Position numbers and translations under genes: made by a program. From the NCBI RefSeq assembly GCF_036373705.1, contig NC_089863.1, forward strand, positions 4,716,357-4,780,356: a stretch of DNA of 64,000 nucleotides, read 5' to 3'. This document shows, one piece after another, positions 59,080-64,000 of this stretch (its first letter is position 1; each line of letters opens with the position of its first letter). Source of the DNA: Amia ocellicauda (Eukaryota; Chordata; Actinopteri; Amiiformes; Amiidae). The notes beneath the pieces were generated by a model. It worked only from the letters and a program-made list of their open reading frames with translations. It was not told where the DNA came from and did no database searches.

Positions 59080-60634
59080 TCAGGTCAGGACAAGTGAGGG
59101 GTCTAGTGCCAGCAAACTGTTTCAACAAGGACAAGGCTAAGGTCAAGGTCGTGAATCTGTCCAAAGGTCAAGGGATCGGACTATGCCCCCACCAGCCAGA
59201 GAGAGAGAGTCATCTTTCTCCCTCAGCTACGCCCGCTCCTGATCGGCACCTTACCGGTTATCATTTCAGGTGATTTCAACTGTGTTCTGAGGGATGTAGA
59301 CCGGAGTAAGCCCCGCAACGATAGATCCAGCAGGGACCTCGCTGCGTTCGTGGAGGACTTTGAACTCTGCGACGCAGGTCGGGACCTGGTCCCCTTGTTC
59401 ACCTGGGTGAGTTCTTCTGGCTCCTCCTTCTCCAGGATAGATCTCGTCCTCCTCAGTAAGCCACTGGAGAGGACCACCATGTCTTCGGAGGCGGTCTTCT
59501 TTTCAGACCACAGGCTCCTGACGACAGAGGTGCTCATCCCGAGCACACGGGAGTCAGGGTCTGGGGTCTGGAAGCTCAACACCTCTCTGCTCGATGACCC
59601 TCGTGTTATTAAGACCTTTAGCAGACGCCTTGAGGAGTGGAGGACCCTGAGGGACCTTTTTGATCTCCCATAGAGTGGTGGGAGATGGTGAAGAAAAGAA
59701 CCAAGGGCTACTTCATTCAGCTGGGGAAACGAAAAGCTTGCGAGAGGCGGGCGAGATATTCCCATCTAAACGCCCGCCTCCAGCACCTGAGTCTTTTACA
59801 GCTCAGAGGCTTCGACCTAGCTGAGGAGGTGGCCCGGGTCAAACTGAGTCTCTCCACCCTCTATTGGGAGGAGCAAGAGAAGATCAAGGTCCTTTCCAGG
59901 GTCCGCATCATGGAGGACGACGAGAAGTGCAGCCGCTTCTTCTTCAAGAAAACGAAGGAGAGGCGGCCTGCAATGTCCTCCATGATCGACTCCTCAGGGC
60001 AGGAGGTGGAGGGGAGAGAGGCTGTTGAGACAGTGGTGCGGGACTTCTACAGGGAGTTGTACGATCAGAAGGTGGTGGATCAAAATCTGATCCATCACTT
60101 TCTGTCCCTGTTGGAGTCCCGCAACGAGGGGGACGAGGAGGCGGAGGAGGATCCAGAGATCACCACCACTGAACTCTCCCAGGTGATGAAGTCTTAACTC
60201 TGGAAGGACACCGGGTCCCGATGGGATCCCTGCTGAATTCTATAAGATCTTTTGGGAGGTGCTTAAAGAAGATCTGGCTCAGGTCTTGGGGTCGATGTAC
60301 AGAGAGAGTAGACTGGCCCCTTCTATGAAGAGGAGTATCCTCTGAGGATCTGAGGAACTGGCGGCCGGTCAGCCTCCTGTGCACCGACTACAAGATACTG
60401 GCCAAAGCACTGATGCTCCGGCTGCAGCGGTCACTCCCTCAAGTCGTGGGTCCCGACCAGGTCTGCGGTGCCCGGGGGAGATCGGCGGCCGACAACGCCA
60501 TGCTGCTCAGGGATGTCGTGGCCTACTCGAACGAGAGAGGGCTTCCCCATGTCCTAATCAGCCTGGACCAGGAGAAAGCCTTCGACAGAGTGGGCCACGA
60601 ATACCTGCAGCTCGTTATGCAGCTCGGTGCTGCT
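59080..60634 (+). mobile_element. Tx1-clade LINE, endonuclease and first half of reverse transcriptase
   Basis: Plus-strand frames show the end of an AP endonuclease domain (IISGDFNCVLRDVDRS, SRIDLVLLS, FFSDHRLLTTEVL), then the linker region, then reverse transcriptase: LRNWRPVSLLCTDYKILAK, VCGARGRSAADNAMLLRD and LISLDQEKAFDRVG with its catalytic Asp. Stops near 59673 and a shift near 60200 break it. The 5' end is missing. It stops abruptly at 60634, where an LTR begins. The point of truncation in the protein falls just before the segment that starts the minus-strand copy at 51110. Confidence 0.85.
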
Positions 60635-61206
60635 TGAAGACTCTGTATAGGATGTTGAAGAAAGTGTTTTGTGATAATTATGTAATGTTTTATATTAATA
60701 CTAGCATTAGAAGTAGTTTGTATACAGACTGAGCAGATTAGATTTAGCAGGACAAGTAAAGGGTCAACAAGGTTGGTTTGTTAGAATCTCCTGTCAGTAA
60801 TGTAAGATCACACAGTGCCGAAATAACCTACAGATGTCTGCTGTGAATTTGTTTATGACTTAATCGTTTCTCAAGATAGGCAGGAATGTTTCTGTTACTG
60901 AGCGATTGACACTAGGTAAATGACCAGCGTGGGATCGCATCTTCCTAGTGCACATCAAAGACGGACATCTGCTTTTTGTATCCATCACCTCTTCACGGGA
61001 GGACAGATCGTAAACCTGTATCTTCCGATTGGATGAACGGCCATAAGATGTTACGTCATTTTTCCTATGAAGTTGTACTCATGTTTGTAAACATTAAGTC
61101 TCACTGAAGGAATTATTTCTGACGTGGGGCTTCCAAGCCGGCCCGATTAAAGTTCTGTTTGCTTTATCTCCGCGATTTCTCCACTTATTTCCGACTCGGT
61201 TCTACA
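60635..61206 (+). mobile_element. Solo LTR of an endogenous-retrovirus-like family
   Basis: 572 bp with TG...CA ends, matching 54538-55107 in the opposite orientation. Flanked directly by CTGCT on both sides (60630-60634 and 61207-61211), a 5-bp target duplication. No internal region adjoins it, so it is a solo LTR left by recombination. It lies at the edge of a Tx1 LINE fragment. Confidence 0.82.
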
Positions 61207-61211
61207 CTGCT

Positions 61212-62175
61212 GATGGGGAGTTTAGGTGAAGAGAGAGAGTGTGAGATGGCACCTTTTAAAAGAGAGTGCAGAAAAAATACAAGCACAGGAATGCGCAAGG
61301 TAGAGGCATGTATCAGACATTATTCATAAGGTCACATCACCTGTCGACTGATGCATGTGTGACCTCAATGCATGCAACAAGCTAGCATTTATTGAACTAG
61401 GTCAGTTTTTGTGGGTTTCACAGTAAAGTCATTTGGTTGTGGGCGTTTCAAGGTTAATTGCAATGCATAACACTTTTGGGTCCTATGATGATGCTCTCTA
61501 CATTGTTGCGGTCTGTGGTGCAGTGTTCAGTGCTGTGCATCATGTTGTAATCCTAACTTTATCAGACACTTCTATTCACGGTTGTAGTTCCATCTGTGAC
61601 ATGAAAAAACGCTACTATTACGCAAGACATAATGCATAAGACACTCCTTTCCCCTCCACTCACTGCATCACACAACATAATCTGATGCTCCAATGTGACA
61701 TGAAAACACAGTTTACTCTAATACTAGCCCCCACTGTAATAAGACCTCATTTGAATGTTAGCTAAATATTTATTGTTCAGATTAGACACATTTAAAGAGT
61801 CACTCCATTATATACGGAGTCAAACAGGCAGCCTAATGGACTTTAACACATTGAATGTCTACCCTAAACAGTAGAATTGGAGCTTTAGAAAGGTACAGTG
61901 TAAGTTAAGTCAGATGAGGGAAATGGGTCATTTGATGTATGAGAGCTACAGGTGTGAAACCCACAGAGCAACATTAGTTCATATCATAACTGAAGTTCAA
62001 GGGAGCCAATGGCAGAGACCACAGAGGACATGTCTAGTGTAACTGTTCAGGGGGTTTCTCCAGCAGGAGCACTGCAGTGACATGGACCAGCAAGAGTAAA
62101 AGGTATCCCAGACAAGATGGGGTTTGAAAGATTCACATTCTCAGAGTGAAACTCAGACCCTAGACATGAGAACTG
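61212..62175. other. Intergenic stretch 3' of the second ZP4
   Basis: About 960 bp with no recognised gene or repeat. Its last part is the 3' untranslated region of ZP4 copy 2; a reversed polyadenylation signal (ttttatt) is near 62175. Confidence 0.5.
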
Positions 62176-62222
62176 GTATTTACATTTTATTAAGCCACTT
62201 GTCATTCCACCCCTAGCCCCAT

Positions 62223-63947
62223 TCACAGTAGGGTCTTCTGCACCAGGGGCTGCTCTCTCCACACAACAGCCAGCCCCAGAGCACTGAGCACCAGCACAGT
62301 ACAGGCAGCCACTCCCAGCACAGCATAGCTGAAGGCCTGGGGCCCTGTGAGGACAGGAGAGGGACAGGCGGCTCACAAAGGCACACAGAGGACACAGGGC
62401 CAAGCCCCAGCAGAGTCCAGCTCCCCTCCTCACCTTCACTGGGAGAAGCCCTCCTGTCCACAGCAGGGAGCTCAGCAGCCATCAGGATCACTTCCCCACT
62501 GGACACCACTGCAGTCCCCCCAGGGGCCCTCTGCACTGAGGCCACAGCTCTCCCTGCAGGACAGGAGCAGCATTACAGCAGCCAAGAACAGGCACAGTAA
62601 CAGAAGGGCATTTCTCCAGTAGGATCTCCCAGTGCTGACACAGAGACCCATCAATCCCCATCACACTGGAACCAGCTACTCACGTATTCTGCGGCTGCAC
62701 TGAGGGACACAGCTGTCTGTGGCATTAGGTCGGCACACGGCTGCACTACAGTGGATGAACACCTGATGGAACAAGAGATGCAGCTCAATACAAACCCATT
62801 CAATCCATTGAAGCCCATTGATCTCCTCGGACAGAACCTCACCATCTCCTTCAGAGGGAACTGGGAGCCAGCGTCCACAAAAGTGAACATCTGGACCACG
62901 AAGCGCTCATAGTGTGTTGGGTACAGCAGCCTGGAGGAGCCGCCCACAGGAATCAAGCTGGTCTGGTACGGGTCATCTTTGTATGGACACCTGGAAGGAC
63001 AACCACACCCGGGTCAAGAGCTCTGCCCAAACCAGCAGCACAGGCTGGCCAGCAGGAGAGACAGGGCTCCAGTTACCCGTTCACCAGCAGGCTCCACTGG
63101 GGCTGGCCGAGAGGGTTGGAGGTGGACGTTGCCCAGCAGTCTTCCAGGGTCAGGACGATGTTGGGGTCAGTCCTGTTCAGGATGCGAACCTCAACATACA
63201 CAGGATCCCGCAGGACCTTGGTCACAGGGTAGTCCACATCCCTGTAGTAGGAGTCATACACAGCTTCTACAGAGGAACAGCAGGGGTGTTAGGAAGCCAA
63301 CATGCATTGGAAGCCCTTCACTGCCACGGCTCTGTGGACAGCTGGGCACAGTACCTGTTGCAATCCTGAGCTCCACACTGAGGGGCCCCGGGGCCACAAC
63401 TGAAGGGGGAGGGGGGGCCGCAGTGTAGACTACAGCCTCCACAGGAAGCAGCTCACTGTGCGAGTACCGGCACAGGAAGGTCAGCCTGGAGGGAGAAGCA
63501 GCCAGCAGTGGATCAGGCAGGACCCTGACCACTGGGGGCACAAGGGAGCCACTCACTCATAGAGGCTGTCCCTGGTGATGGAGCCATCAGGCCCCTTCTG
63601 AACGTCAAAGGCAGAGGACATCATGTTCTCATACAGCAGGTCTCCCCCCTCAGCCTGGAACACCAATCACAGCCCACATTAGACACCAGACAGGGGGCAC
63701 AGCAGGCAGCAGCTCCACACAGGGCTGCGATGCTCCTGGCAGTGCTGGGAGAGGCTCACCTTCAGGATGCTGCCGCAGGCACTGACTGGGAACTGGAACT
63801 TGGCAAAGCCAGCAGTGGTGCCGACAGGACTGCAGGGGGCGCTCTGACCCCCCAGCAGGCTGACGGTATCGAGGCTCAGCGGAGGGGTGGTGACGTCCCT
63901 GGGCACCACAACCACGAACTGCCCATCCGTGGTGCACTGCACCGTCA
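62223..63947 (-). CDS. zp4: Zona pellucida sperm-binding protein 4-like, second copy (exon 1 outside window)
   Basis: Exons 2-9 are present and intact on the minus strand: 63760-63947, 63557-63654, 63355-63485, 63077-63266, 62843-62990, 62684-62762, 62434-62553, 62223-62344 (TGA). Every exon has the same length and phase as in the 24.6-kb gene, and introns are alike too. The protein keeps the whole ZP domain, the RRIRR cleavage site and a membrane span. It differs mainly in exons 8-9 (ends WREQPLVQKTLL). Exon 1 with signal peptide and trefoil should lie just beyond 64000. Confidence 0.92.
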
Positions 63948-64000
63948 CTGCAGGGAGAGGGCAGTATTGTAGCGAGGATTCAATCACACCAAGAGCACGA

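Noticed and set aside
54538-61206. The two LTRs as ends of one provirus
   Set aside because: They lie in opposite orientation, the plus copy has its own flanking duplication, and the interval holds a zinc-finger gene and unrelated repeats.

Overview
The window looks like nuclear DNA of a ray-finned fish. This rests on intron-rich vertebrate genes with GT-AG introns, zona pellucida (egg-coat) genes with short 5' leaders, Tx1-type LINEs, Tc1 and hAT-like elements, long AC/GA/ATT microsatellites and a BOLA2/SLX1 gene pair. A lineage outside the main teleosts (gar- or bowfin-like) is a guess from the repeat style, not a demonstrated fact.

Layout. (1) 1-5.6 kb is a tRNA cluster: a 1,800-bp unit repeated twice in tandem without a gap (each with tRNA-Leu, a Leu-like gene and tRNA-Ser), then two copies of a ~0.4-kb tRNA-Arg module flanking a tRNA-Ala and a SINE. 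(2) 5.6-24.6 kb is a huge inverted repeat: arms of about 8.2 and 8.4 kb (5625-13783 and 16203-24572) around a 2.4-kb spacer. Each arm carries one ZP3-type egg-coat gene and one MS4A four-span membrane gene. The left ZP3 copy has lost its promoter and most of exon 1; the right copy is whole. (3) 24.6-31.5 kb holds an intact ZP4 gene, head-to-head with the right-arm ZP3, then a directly repeated 1.1-kb block and a third MS4A gene. (4) 32.5-44.6 kb is single-copy gene territory: an unrecognised 309-residue proline-rich protein, SLX1 (minus) and BOLA2 (plus) back to back as in human 16p11.2, and an IBR/RING2-type ubiquitin-ligase-like gene. (5) 45-61.2 kb is mostly repeats: Tc1 and DIRS-type remnants, two Tx1 LINE fragments, an LTR element remnant with a tRNA-Ser primer site, a solo LTR, plus a C2H2 zinc-finger gene. 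(6) 62.2 kb to the end is a second, nearly identical ZP4 gene on the minus strand, cut by the window edge before exon 1.

Biology. The core of the window is repeated amplification of egg-coat genes (ZP3, ZP4) together with MS4A membrane proteins. The third MS4A gene is almost identical to the others except in the large extracellular loop, where about half the residues differ. SLX1 (DNA-junction nuclease subunit) and BOLA2 (iron-sulfur/glutaredoxin partner) are housekeeping neighbours with no evident link to the egg-coat genes. Exon boundaries were set by eye from splice sites and reading-frame continuity and checked by adding exon lengths; no alignment was run.
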